This document shows, piece by piece, positions 27,601-34,451 of a stretch of DNA of 64,000 nucleotides (positions are counted from its first letter, which is position 1; each line of letters begins with the position of its first letter). The stretch lies in the NCBI GenBank assembly GCA_021107855.1, contig JAIORZ010000002.1, forward strand, positions 181,425-245,424. Direction: 5' to 3'. The notes below the pieces were generated by a model that saw nothing but the letters and a program-made list of their open reading frames with translations, searched no databases and was not told the DNA's origin. The position numbers and the translations under genes were made by a program. The DNA is from an archaeon. GTDB taxonomy: Archaea > Nanobdellota > Nanobdellia > Pacearchaeales > GW2011-AR1.

Positions 27601-27739
27601 TAATGACATAACTCACTTTGAGGATTTTTTTGAAAACGGAGAAACAAACATTTATTTTTATGAAACAGTGCCAGAGTGTGGCAATGGTGTTTGTGAAGAA
27701 GGAGAAAATAAACAGAATTGTTCGAAAGATTGTGGTTGA
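24668..27739 (+). CDS. Large secreted or membrane-anchored protein with GH42-like glycosidase domain and cysteine-rich repeats
   Basis: A signal anchor (VYFLVTLLVAILLLIGYQI) lies at residues 16-35. Residues 230-320 are cysteine-rich and end with CGNGICDENENRCNCIEDC; the C-terminus has a related unit, CGNGVCEEGENKQNCSKDC. Residues 325-960 resemble GH42/GH-A clan beta-galactosidases: VKKAAKNGVHIHGVGN, RVIGFQIMQCTDGEW, NKIWINEDDTRTY (candidate nucleophile glutamate), then a trimerisation-like Rossmann domain (VAVIFDEKSSQFIFPLAKYI). The usual NE acid/base pair is not obvious. Base use is more AT-rich than the flanking nth and cysS genes, hinting at transfer. It probably acts on external or host polysaccharide. 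Confidence 0.65.
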   Translation: MSINFLKDANIMKLKVYFLVTLLVAILLLIGYQIKTEYVYKSGQSSEESGGGLCHYVYKTSVPNFDFMMCISFTEDGSIMGFGSDSCFGNTPLNSDYWGTGHYECSGEEVRGAAFLNYSSDFYDEYKKKYPNSTYSPTGLNVISEDNKSPDKRTDEVAEILQNHPEELLPMIIKNPYDEFYICMNNELDKLKEKDESYEEDLKQDGTQTRALESYEDILNRIIDNNQLDDICGEKENKNDYTECRGENYECTPEDIPCCSGLKEVGYCFGDNDGQCICASCGSICRPCGNGICDENENRCNCIEDCQKLAKTEIKNYHGSPTLFINEKIYSPILTSTNLLGFPGYSDPPESINIAMEQVKKAAKNGVHIHGVGNFLGGEHWERNGTDYNKDWNDYLNKKILEADPEGYLIPGFWVPLGAAGRTEIDSESGREAGKIAIEEYVDSIINSSYANRVIGFQIMQCTDGEWRLCQPRIEGFRQWLKEKYNTNKALQEAWNNDSVTFDNAEKPNMDPPYGTSFYNPSIDAAILDYKFYKNEIVANSIDYFGNIIKKKTDERSIVMAFYGYNKYIGHKEDHFALNKLLKSDNIDIIAAPLGYTHRDLGESAPFDTFQDSIGLNNKIWINEDDTRTYLSTNKWCVGKFGYVDTLLKTLNIMKRNFGKNLVRNTGCWYKDLCGTGWWNSDELWEEIGNYKNIYSNKYDDSMTPNSEDVRYKYRPEVAVIFDEKSSQFIFPLAKYIHNSGMAEHFNRVGASTGYYLLDDLDKIPDSAKIFFFLNVYYLDEQQISSIENLKNNGNTLVWFYAPGYISDDGFDINRVSELTGIDIGVDNESSVGDIKITDNTHEITKGLPLNYSFYSPYSPLIYINEIYGNMEEKNSVNILGRSKDQKATFGVKEFDNWKSIFIGDTDLFRIYGIDNEIIKLLRNIVQYGGGHIYSDSNNPIDVNDNYIIIHASSEGNKNISLKYPSDVYDALSGDLLYNDITHFEDFFENGETNIYFYETVPECGNGVCEEGENKQNCSKDCG

Positions 27740-27975
27740 TTATTCAGGTTCAAAAAATAAAAAAACAGACGGTTTTGATGAATCAAAAAATGACACAGGC
27801 ACAAATGATAAAAGTGTCAGCTTGTAGAATAAAATCATATCTTGATTTAGTGGGTGGTTTTAATTATTAGCATTGATAGATTAATTAACAATAATTAATA
27901 TTATAAATTGGAAAAAATTTCCCCAAATTAGGTTTTGTAGGTTGCTTCAAAATTGAACTTCTCTTAATCGCGATG

Positions 27976-29337
27976 TTATATCCTTTCTAACTCAAATCCA
28001 TCTTTCCCGTCCCTAACAACCCAACCTTTCACCTTAATCAAATCCCTCAACTCATCACTCCTCCCAAAATCCTTCTCTCCCCTCGCCTTCTCCCTCTCCT
28101 CAGCCAACTTCAAAACATCCCCAGGCGCCTCAACTTTCCCCTTCTCCAACAAATCCAACCCAAAAACCTCATCCATCTTCCTAATACCCTTCACCTTCCC
28201 CTCCGCATCCTCATCCCTCACAAGCTTCCACAAAACCGCCATCGCCCCAGGCATATCCAAATCATCATCAATCCTCTCCCGAAACTCCACCAAATATTTC
28301 TCGTTAATTTTCCCATCCGATTTCAAAGCAAGACAAACATTCCTCAACTTCTTATACGAATTAACCGCCCCCTGAATCGCCTCCTCACTCCAAGTCAACG
28401 GCTTCCTATAACTCGCACTAAAACAAAAATACCGATAAGCCAACGGATTAATTCCACGCTCTTCCAATTCCGAAACAGTCTCAATATTCCCCAAACTCTT
28501 CGACATCTTCCCGCCCTTAATATTCAAAAACGCCCCATGCATCCAATAATTAACAGGCTTCACCCCAAAACAACAAGTCGACTGCGCAATCTCATTCTCA
28601 TGATGCACCGGAATATGGTCCTCGCCCCCAGTGTGAATATCAAAAGTCTCCCCCAAATACTTCGCAGCCATAGCCGAACACTCAATGTGCCAACCAGGAA
28701 ACCCAACACCCCACGGACTCTCCCATTCCTGCTGTCGCTTCTCTCCCTCCTTCGAAAACTTCCAAAGCGCAAAATCCGTCTTGTTCTTCTTCTCCCCCAA
28801 ATCAATCCGCTTCCCACCCTCCAAATCCTCAATCCGCTTCCTCGACAACTTCCCATAATCCCCAAACTTACTCGTATCAAAATAAACCCCGTCGCTAGTA
28901 GTATAAACAAAACCTTTCTTCTCCAAACTCTTAATCATATCAACCTGCTCCTCAATATGCTCCGTCGCCCAAGTCCACTTAAACGGCTCAGTCAAATTCA
29001 ACTTTAAAAAATCCTTCCGAAAAGCATCAAAATAAAAATGCGAAATCTCCTTCGCCGTCTTCCCCTCCTCCTTCGCCGACTTCTCCATCTTATCCTCTCC
29101 CTCATCAGCATCCGACGTCAAATGCCCAACATCAGTCACGTTAATAATATGCTTCACCTCAAACCCATCATACGCCAAAACCCTTCTCAAAATATCCGCA
29201 AAAACATAAGCTCTCATATTCCCAACATGCGCAAACCAATAAACCGTAGGTCCACAGCTATAAAGCCCAACCTTCCCTTTCTCAATCGGCCTAAACTCTT
29301 CTTTCTCTCTGTCCAGCGTGTTATACAATTTCAACAT
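27976..29337 (-). CDS. cysS: Cysteinyl-tRNA synthetase
   Basis: A class I synthetase. YSCGPTVYWFAHVGNMRAYVF carries the first zinc cysteine and the HIGH-type motif, WHIECSAM and VHHENE supply the other zinc ligands, and GGKMSKSLGN is the KMSKS loop at about residues 269-278. The length of 453 aa is standard. No oddities. It is 31 bp downstream of the pilin-like gene on the same strand and may share its transcript. Confidence 0.96.
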   Translation of the reverse strand: MLKLYNTLDREKEEFRPIEKGKVGLYSCGPTVYWFAHVGNMRAYVFADILRRVLAYDGFEVKHIINVTDVGHLTSDADEGEDKMEKSAKEEGKTAKEISHFYFDAFRKDFLKLNLTEPFKWTWATEHIEEQVDMIKSLEKKGFVYTTSDGVYFDTSKFGDYGKLSRKRIEDLEGGKRIDLGEKKNKTDFALWKFSKEGEKRQQEWESPWGVGFPGWHIECSAMAAKYLGETFDIHTGGEDHIPVHHENEIAQSTCCFGVKPVNYWMHGAFLNIKGGKMSKSLGNIETVSELEERGINPLAYRYFCFSASYRKPLTWSEEAIQGAVNSYKKLRNVCLALKSDGKINEKYLVEFRERIDDDLDMPGAMAVLWKLVRDEDAEGKVKGIRKMDEVFGLDLLEKGKVEAPGDVLKLAEEREKARGEKDFGRSDELRDLIKVKGWVVRDGKDGFELERI

Positions 29338-29368
29338 AAAAAATACAAAAGAAACTCATTAATAACCT

Positions 29369-29923
29369 TTACGCCACAACTTCAATATCAAAAAAATCCG
29401 TCGCATAAGCCGCCCCATCCTTCGTCACATCAATATGAAACCGAACGGTACAAAGCGGCGCAGTATCAGGAATAAAAAATCTCACAATACCAAAATAACT
29501 CTGCCCAGGAGCAATCGTCATATCATCAGCCCTCCCAGTCTTAACCCAACTCTCAACCGTCCTCTCATCAACTCCACACTTTGTTCTAACATCCGGATCA
29601 CTCACGGTAACATCATAATGAAACCGTCCAGCCTCAGCCGTTCCCCTCTCCAAATTCTTCACCCCAAACGCAACACCCCAATCCTCATTCTGGTCAATCG
29701 ACGCAATCTGATTCGGTAAATAAACAACCGTCCTCTTATCCTCGACAAACAACTTATTAATCTGGTCCTTCACTTTGTCATTCATCTGCAAAACATTCTC
29801 CGACGCCCCACTAAAAATATTCTTAACCAAAATCATCCCCAAAATCAACATCGACATCGCCAAAACAATCACAACAATCGTCCCAATCGACATCTCAATC
29901 GCACCACGCTTATCACCAATCAT
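29369..29923 (-). CDS. Pilin/archaellin-like protein with N-terminal hydrophobic helix
   Basis: MIGDKRGAIEMSIGTIVVIVLAMSMLILGMIL combines a short charged leader ending KRG, a glutamate near the start of the helix and a long hydrophobic stretch, as in class III signal peptides. The rest is a beta-rich external domain (AEAGRFHYDVTVSDP, CTVRFHIDVTKDGAAYATDFF). The listed TTG at 29932 is replaced by ATG 29923, which lies about 26 bp from a TATA box (TTTTATAAATAAA). Probably a surface filament or minor pilin; assembly by the operon at 13-17 kb is inferred. Confidence 0.65.
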   Translation of the reverse strand: MIGDKRGAIEMSIGTIVVIVLAMSMLILGMILVKNIFSGASENVLQMNDKVKDQINKLFVEDKRTVVYLPNQIASIDQNEDWGVAFGVKNLERGTAEAGRFHYDVTVSDPDVRTKCGVDERTVESWVKTGRADDMTIAPGQSYFGIVRFFIPDTAPLCTVRFHIDVTKDGAAYATDFFDIEVVA

Positions 29924-30000
29924 AATAAACAACAGTATCTTTTATTTATAAAAGTATTCATAGGTAATCTTAAAAAGTCAAATCAATTTTTTATTTCAAT

Positions 30001-30072
30001 GGGGCTGTAGCTCATTGGGAGAGCACACGGCTGAAGACCGTGGTGTAGGGAGTTCGATTCTCCCCAGCCCCA
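30001..30072 (+). tRNA. tRNA-Phe (GAA)
   Basis: A full cloverleaf: acceptor GGGGCTG/CAGCCCC, anticodon stem CACGG/CCGTG with loop CTGAAGA giving anticodon GAA, T arm GGGAG-TTCGATT-CTCCC, discriminator A. CCA is not encoded. No intron. Confidence 0.96.
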
Positions 30073-30123
30073 TCGAACGACCGAAAGTAGGGAGCGAAAA
30101 TCTTTGCTAGAATTTCATAGAAA

Positions 30124-30396
30124 TTAATTACTAGATAATTTTTTAAGAAGCCCAACAATTTTTTCTTTATGTTTTTTGTTGGAATTAAGCCTACGATGTT
30201 CTACCAAATCCCTCTCGTCAACAAATAATTCACCTTTTTTTGTATGTTTAAAAGAAGTCCCAAGAGAAACATCATTCAGATTCCCATTTGGACCATAGAA
30301 AACTAACACATGTTCTGTCCCATCAGGAATCAACCCGCTCTCATCTATTCCTTCTACCATATAGCTTTCCGTTCTTAACTTTACTTTCATATCCAT
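30124..30396 (-). CDS. Small hypothetical protein
   Basis: A 90-aa soluble protein with a beta-rich start (MKVKLRTESYMVEGIDESG, EHVLVFYGPNG) and a basic helical end (NSNKKHKEKIVGLLKKLSS). The family is not recognised. A TATA-like TTTATATAAG about 20 bp upstream supports expression from ATG 30396 or 30390. It lies between tRNA-Phe and the RNase P RNA gene. Confidence 0.5.
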   Translation of the reverse strand: MDMKVKLRTESYMVEGIDESGLIPDGTEHVLVFYGPNGNLNDVSLGTSFKHTKKGELFVDERDLVEHRRLNSNKKHKEKIVGLLKKLSSN

Positions 30397-30469
30397 CCAT
30401 CAACTTCTTCTTATATAAACTTTCCCATTTGTTACCTTTTTCAAGTGACTTCAATCTACTAAAACAAAA

Positions 30470-30782
30470 GAGTGGGACATAGGCCACGTTCTGTCAAACC
30501 CGGAATCTAATTCCGACGATTTGCGCTAACATCTGACTAAGCCTGTACAAACCGAATTAACGGCTTCCAGTTGCATCAGGCAGGGTGCTCGTTCCACTCT
30601 GAAATTAATCAGCTCGTCTCTATACCAGAGCCACGCCTCACGACGTCATACTTTAGTACATACCTTTGTTCCAAACAAAATAAATTGCAAGGAGATGCGC
30701 GGACCTTCCTCAACATCCCAGAAATCATTTTACATTTCCGCTGCCCTTTAGACAAGGATATCGACAGTTAGCTGTCCCACTC
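30470..30782 (-). ncRNA. rnpB: RNase P RNA
   Basis: The ends form a perfect 10-bp P1 helix (GAGTGGGACA with TGTCCCACTC). Near the 5' end GAGGAAGGTCC is the conserved CR-I sequence, and near the 3' end ACAGAACGTGGCCTA is CR-V; the two form P4. The roughly 313-nt length fits an archaeal type A RNA. It processes the 5' ends of tRNAs, including the three in this window. The ORF listed across it (30571-30771) is a shadow. Confidence 0.93.
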
Positions 30783-30899
30783 ATGATAGCAAGCTACCAC
30801 AAAAAACAAAGAGAATTTCGGGTTATAAAGTTAATTGTTTTATAAAAATATAATATAAATTTGAAAACAATTAAAAAGAACAAACCTTACCCATTAGTA

Positions 30900-31094
30900 A
30901 TGAATTTTAAATTAACAAAATGGAAAACAATAATCTCCACACTTTTAGGAATACTTTCATCATCACTTTTTACTAGAATATTTTGTATGGGTATGGAGGG
31001 CTGCGGATTTATTAGAATTTTTGATATGGCTACATATATAGTATTTTTTATAATATTCGTGTTAGTATACAGCATTTGGAGCTCAATTCAATAA
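30900..31094 (+). CDS. Small membrane protein, paralogue of the gene at 34140-34325
   Basis: Starting at ATG 30900 the 64-aa product MNFKLTKWKTIISTLLGIL has two hydrophobic helices around a CMGMEGCGF loop and ends SIWSSIQ. The gene at 34140-34325 starts MNFKLTSLKMILSILVGF and ends VVWSLIQ, so they are paralogues. AT-rich, with a TATA-like stretch upstream at about 30841-30861. Function unknown. The two copies lie just outside and just inside the ends of the segment bounded by 37-bp direct repeats. Confidence 0.55.
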   Translation: MNFKLTKWKTIISTLLGILSSSLFTRIFCMGMEGCGFIRIFDMATYIVFFIIFVLVYSIWSSIQ

Positions 31095-31130
31095 AGTATA
31101 TTTTACCAAGTTACAATATTTAATAACCAC

Positions 31131-31167
31131 ATCCAAACCACCTTAACAACACATGCAAAAACAAACC
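31131..31167 (+). repeat. 37-bp direct repeat, left copy, with pcm 5' remnant
   Basis: It is identical over 37 bases to 34415-34451. The similarity continues more weakly for about 16 further bases. It includes ATGCAAAAACAAACC, which is the start of pcm, and the following codons still read MQKQTTIIYL compared with MQKQTLITYL in pcm, so this is a decayed fragment of the pcm 5' end. Confidence 0.9.
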
Positions 31168-31179
31168 ACAATTATCTAC

Positions 31180-31365
31180 CTATTTCTTTTTAACACTACA
31201 CCGCGAAGGACGAACCTTAGCCTTTTCAGTTTTTCTAGAATCTGCCTCTTCTAAATTTTTCATTTTTGAAAGAGTAGCTTTAATAGTTAAACAAGAAAGT
31301 TCGCATTGCTCTAAAAGTTCTTTTGTAGTTAAATATTTCTTAACTTTTTTCTTAGGATTTCCCAT
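31180..31365 (-). CDS. Small basic protein in the island
   Basis: This 61-aa product is lysine-rich (NPKKKVKKYLTTKELLEQCELSC ... RPSRCSVKKK) with three cysteines and no membrane segment. Its promoter carries copy 1 of the shared operator-TATA motif (31431-31450, read on the minus strand), which argues that it is a real gene and a member of the same regulon as the neighbouring enzymes. A short helical domain is likely. Family not recognised; it could be a regulator or a carrier-like protein, but nothing proves this. Confidence 0.5.
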   Translation of the reverse strand: MGNPKKKVKKYLTTKELLEQCELSCLTIKATLSKMKNLEEADSRKTEKAKVRPSRCSVKKK

Positions 31366-31430
31366 TTTGTGTCACGAACAAGTTAATAAACTTACTCACG
31401 ACATTGTTCGTCTAATAAAATAAATAAGCA

Positions 31431-31450
31431 TTATAGCGACATAGGTCGTG
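31431..31450 (-). promoter_or_regulatory. Operator-TATA module, copy 1
   Basis: Read on the minus strand it is ACGACCTATGTCGCTATAA, matching copy 2 at all but one position. CGAC and GTCG form a dyad around CTAT, and CTATAA can serve as TATA for the 61-aa gene. On the plus strand the same site lies just upstream of the TATA-like TTTTTTAAAT of the regulator gene at 31491. Confidence 0.65.
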
Positions 31451-31490
31451 TTTTAACAAGTTTTTTAAATGAATCTTCTTTTTTAGTTAC

Positions 31491-32141
31491 ATGTGGGTAG
31501 CAAAAATAAAAATAGAAGGAGCTCAAAGCCTCATCGGAAACGCAACAAAAAAATCAGGAGCTCACGGTTCCGGATACCCCATATCTTCTCGGCAAGTAGA
31601 AGACGGAATAAACATACACTTCATGGGATTACTAAAAGGAACAGAAGAACAAAAAGATAATTTTATAACTGAAATAAAAAAACATCCCCGAACCGTCCAC
31701 ATTGAAAGAGAAGGAGATTGCATAATATGTCAAATCATAGAACCAATAACAAAGGGACCCGGCTTTGATCCACATCTAATTCATGTAGAACCCATGACAA
31801 TAGAAAAAGACGGAACCGAATACTGGACCATCGGAAGCTGGAAGAAAAAATATCTGATAAACTTCATTGAATCTATTGAAGGAACACACGGTATAGAGCT
31901 TCTAAAAATAAGTAATAAGAAAATAACAAATTTTTCTTTTGTCAGCCCGAATCCTCCGATAAGTCCAAAACAAAAAATGGCAATAGAGCTCGCAATCGAA
32001 GAAGGGTATTATAAATATCCGAGAAAAATAGAATTAAGAAAGTTAGCCAAAATCGCAGGAATCGCTTACTCGACCTATCAAGCACATTTAAGAAAAGCCG
32101 AAATGAAACTCATACCTTTCTCACTTGAAAAGACAATTTAA
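31491..32141 (+). CDS. HTH_10 (bacterio-opsin activator-like) transcription regulator
   Basis: The C-terminal residues 160-212 (QKMAIELAIEEGYYKYPRKIELRKLAKIAGIAYSTYQAHLRKAEMKL) match the HTH_10 domain of archaeal Bat-like regulators: GYYxYPR, then LAKIAGIAYSTYQAHLRKAE as the DNA-binding helix pair. The N-terminal 155 residues would sense a signal; GAHGSGYPISSRQVEDGINIHF is not recognised. It is the only DNA-binding protein in the island and probably binds the shared motif upstream of itself and its neighbours. 216 aa, normal for the family. Confidence 0.85.
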   Translation: MWVAKIKIEGAQSLIGNATKKSGAHGSGYPISSRQVEDGINIHFMGLLKGTEEQKDNFITEIKKHPRTVHIEREGDCIICQIIEPITKGPGFDPHLIHVEPMTIEKDGTEYWTIGSWKKKYLINFIESIEGTHGIELLKISNKKITNFSFVSPNPPISPKQKMAIELAIEEGYYKYPRKIELRKLAKIAGIAYSTYQAHLRKAEMKLIPFSLEKTI

Positions 32142-32162
32142 CGACGACCTATATCGCTATAA
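32142..32162 (+). promoter_or_regulatory. Operator-TATA module, copy 2
   Basis: CGACGACCTATATCGCTATAA lies 28 bp before the ATG of the FcoT-like gene. CTATAA is well placed as TATA, and the upstream dyad half-sites repeat those of copies 1 and 3. Confidence 0.7.
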
Positions 32163-32190
32163 AGTTCTTCTATAATTCTATTCAAAATAT

Positions 32191-32682
32191 ATGAAGATGG
32201 TGAGGCAAGAAATTCTAGACACAATGCTGCAACCATACTATCCCGAATGCAGATATCTAAAAGAATCAGAATTGAATTTCCCAACAATGCACTCAAAATT
32301 CTCAATCTCCAAAACTTTTTACGGAGCACAATCAGGGCATTTCAACGCGACCGAAATGATGATGTGCTATAATCAAATGGCATATACTTTTATTGCAGCA
32401 TCAGTTGAAGAAGGACTAATAGAATCGGCAGGGACAATCCCTCTAGAAAAATTCATAGAATATCAAATGGCAAACTGTTTAATGGCACGCATTGGAAACA
32501 TAAAATTTAAATCTCAAATAAACCCTAAAAATTTTTATGGGGAAATAACTTTAAAAAAATATCCCACAAGGGGAAAAAATCTTTTCGCCACAACCGACTT
32601 CTCTTTTTATGACGACAACGGAGGATTCGCAAATGGAGATGCCCTCCTAGTGTTAGCCCTTAAGAATTGCCACTCAAAATAA
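32191..32682 (+). CDS. FcoT-like hotdog-fold acyl thioesterase / enoyl-ACP modifying enzyme
   Basis: SGHFNATEMMMCYNQMAYTFIAASVEEG at about residues 50-77 matches the FcoT/ScoD family signature (GHFNAxE...CYNQ). The N-terminal ILDTMLQPYYPECRYLKESELNFP also fits. The family is a single hotdog domain acting on long-chain acyl-CoA or on enoyl-ACP in isonitrile lipid synthesis in actinobacteria. The 163-aa length agrees. No acyl carrier protein, ligase or oxygenase of the isonitrile pathway is present nearby, so the substrate is open. It is followed after 38 bp by an alpha/beta hydrolase, probably in one transcript. Confidence 0.75.
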   Translation: MKMVRQEILDTMLQPYYPECRYLKESELNFPTMHSKFSISKTFYGAQSGHFNATEMMMCYNQMAYTFIAASVEEGLIESAGTIPLEKFIEYQMANCLMARIGNIKFKSQINPKNFYGEITLKKYPTRGKNLFATTDFSFYDDNGGFANGDALLVLALKNCHSK

Positions 32683-32720
32683 TCTAGTAGAATATTTAAA
32701 GCTAAAACACATATAACAGA

Positions 32721-33404
32721 ATGGCACCAGAAATAGTTTTTATCCACGGCGACCTACAAAACCACACAGTATTTAATAACCTTAAAGAATTATTTGAAAA
32801 AAAAGGACATAGATGTTTTTCTTTCGATTTACCAGGGCACGGGAGCGAAAAAATAATTAAAAAACTACCAGAATTTCTAGAAGAAAAAATAACATCCAAG
32901 AAACCAATTATCGTCGCACATTCGTCTGGAGCAATGATAGCATCAAAATATTTTGAAAGAACAAAAAACTCTTCAGGTCTAATTTTAATAAGCCCTCTTC
33001 TAATAAATCCTCTGCATTTTATAAAACAAGATCCAAAAACACTAAAAAATTTCTATAAAAATCTTTCAAGAACAAAATTTTTAGGACAAAAATTAGTGAA
33101 TTATTTAGAGATACCAGAAGAAAAAATAAAAGAAATCGGATTAAAAACAACCTCTCCCGAGGGATTTGAAAACAATTTTAATTTTTATACAAACACAGAA
33201 TTGGATTTTAATTTTGAAATACCAGTCTTATTTATAGCGCCAGAAAAAGACGAAAGTGTCCCCTTAAATTTATACAAAGAAATGGCAAACAAAATAAAAA
33301 ACTTAACATTCAAAATAATAAAATCGGGACATAATCCATTAATAACAAATCCCAAAGAAATAGAAGAAATAATAATAAAAAACTACAATCTATTCACAGA
33401 ATAA
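32721..33404 (+). CDS. Alpha/beta hydrolase
   Basis: FIHGDLQNH (oxyanion loop) lies near residue 6, DLPGHG near residue 38, and the nucleophile elbow AHSSGA has the serine at about residue 70. PEKDESVP supplies the acid, and SGHNPLITNP supplies the catalytic histidine. At 227 aa it is a small esterase/thioesterase-type hydrolase. Its place behind the FcoT-like gene suggests a shared acyl or ester substrate. The 3' end overlaps the convergent methyltransferase gene by 22 bp. Confidence 0.85.
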   Translation: MAPEIVFIHGDLQNHTVFNNLKELFEKKGHRCFSFDLPGHGSEKIIKKLPEFLEEKITSKKPIIVAHSSGAMIASKYFERTKNSSGLILISPLLINPLHFIKQDPKTLKNFYKNLSRTKFLGQKLVNYLEIPEEKIKEIGLKTTSPEGFENNFNFYTNTELDFNFEIPVLFIAPEKDESVPLNLYKEMANKIKNLTFKIIKSGHNPLITNPKEIEEIIIKNYNLFTE

Positions 33405-34012
33405 ACAACATGCGGAAATCTCTTATATAGCAAGCCAAATTTAAACCCTGCAGATTCAAAAATTCTACGATGTTCTTCAAGCTCCATAGGATTATCATTC
33501 TCCGAAATCTCCGTAGCCATCTTCTCCAAATCTTCTGGACCAAAACTACTTCTAGCAAAATCTAAAGAACTCTCCAACAAATCCCCCTTCGTCTTCCCCT
33601 CAAAAAGAGCCAAATCAAAATTGACCAATCCTCGACCAGCCCGAGCAATTTTTACCAACTTATCTTCCCTCTCGTCACTACCAAGATGATGAAACATTAA
33701 AGAACTAATAAAATATTCTACATCCGGAAGAGGCGAGGAAAAAGCATCTCTACATTCCAAAATCGCATCCGGAAGCTTCCTTTGCGCAATCTCCAAAAGT
33801 TCAGGCTGAAGGTCTCTCCCATAAATAACAACCCTAGGAATTCGCTCTCTAACAGCAAAACTAAAATTCCCAGTTCCAATACCCAAATCACAAACGGACT
33901 TAACATTCTTAGGAATCGCAGAAGCTCCAAGATTTAAAGCCAAATAATAATTCGGACAAACTTTTGGAATTATAATATCATAATTAGAATAAAACTCATC
34001 TTTATTTGTCAT
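33383..34012 (-). CDS. Class I SAM-dependent methyltransferase
   Basis: VCDLGIGTGNFSFAV is SAM-binding motif I, YGRDLQPELLEIAQRKLP is motif II, and FISSLMFHHLGSDE is the region that often shapes the active site in small-molecule methyltransferases. The listed start is TTG 34024; ATG 34012 (MTNKDEFYSNYD) fits the TATA-like GTAAAATT that follows copy 3 of the operator motif. 209 aa. The likely role is modification of the product of the neighbouring FcoT-like/hydrolase pair; this is inferred from co-regulation only. Confidence 0.8.
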   Translation of the reverse strand: MTNKDEFYSNYDIIIPKVCPNYYLALNLGASAIPKNVKSVCDLGIGTGNFSFAVRERIPRVVIYGRDLQPELLEIAQRKLPDAILECRDAFSSPLPDVEYFISSLMFHHLGSDEREDKLVKIARAGRGLVNFDLALFEGKTKGDLLESSLDFARSSFGPEDLEKMATEISENDNPMELEEHRRIFESAGFKFGLLYKRFPHVVYSVNRL

Positions 34013-34042
34013 AACATAATTCAAATAAGAAAACTAATAAAA

Positions 34043-34062
34043 TTTTACACGGCATAGGTCCG
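34043..34062 (-). promoter_or_regulatory. Operator-TATA module, copy 3
   Basis: On the minus strand CGGACCTATGCCGTGTAAAA keeps the GACCTAT-x-x-CG core and replaces the CGAC/GTCG arms with CGG/CCG, preserving the dyad. It directly precedes the methyltransferase start in the same arrangement as copy 2. Confidence 0.55.
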
Positions 34063-34067
34063 AAATA

Positions 34068-34096
34068 TCAATAAAAAGAACAGCATAAAAAATTAC
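34068..34096 (+). repeat. Isolated copy of the 23S processing-stem sequence
   Basis: TCAATAAAAAGAACAGCATAAAAAATTAC matches 36448-36476, the 3' flank of 23S rRNA, at 26 of 29 positions. No rRNA is next to this copy. Confidence 0.65.
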
Positions 34097-34139
34097 TTCG
34101 TGTTTTCATATCAAGCATTAGCCTCTAAGGATTACAAGA

Positions 34140-34325
34140 TTAATTTTTCTTTTGTATTAAACTCCAAACAACATAAATTATTGTTGAAACAACAACCCAA
34201 AATATCAAATGAGCAAAGGTAAATCCAGCTCCTCCAAAAAGAGTTCTTAACACTAGTGCAATTGTGATAAAAAATCCAACTAAAATACTCAAAATCATTT
34301 TAAGCGAAGTTAACTTGAAATTCAT
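34140..34325 (-). CDS. Small membrane protein, paralogue of the gene at 30900-31094
   Basis: ATG 34325 gives MNFKLTSLKMILSILVGFF, matching the start of the 30900 gene; the track's start at 34448 would overlap pcm. Two hydrophobic helices (ILSILVGFFITIALVL, LIFWVVVSTIIYVVW) flank a GGAGF loop. A TATA-like AGTTTATATCAC about 20 bp upstream supports the shorter form. 61 aa, unknown function. It is oriented away from pcm, opposite to its paralogue relative to the direct repeat. Confidence 0.55.
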   Translation of the reverse strand: MNFKLTSLKMILSILVGFFITIALVLRTLFGGAGFTFAHLIFWVVVSTIIYVVWSLIQKKN

Positions 34326-34414
34326 AAATACTCTTGTGATATAAACTTTAAAAAACTTGTTATCAACTCTATTCTCTTTTGTTCTTTTGATAGAAACTAT
34401 CCCAAATAATATAT

Positions 34415-34451
34415 ATCCAAACCACCTTAACAACACATGCAAAAACAAACC
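34415..34451 (+). repeat. 37-bp direct repeat, right copy, spanning the pcm start
   Basis: Identical to 31131-31167. This copy contains the intact pcm start codon and first five codons. Together the copies bound about 3.25 kb that holds the HTH_10/FcoT/hydrolase/methyltransferase genes. Confidence 0.9.

Noticed and set aside
27618-27827. 69-aa ORF at the 3' end of the GH42-like gene
   Set aside because: Most of it is in another frame of the GH42-like gene; the short tail after that stop is low-complexity. No promoter or SD of its own.
30480-30494. Fourth copy of the island operator (GACATAGGCCACG)
   Set aside because: This is the conserved 3' region of RNase P RNA and the likeness is coincidental.
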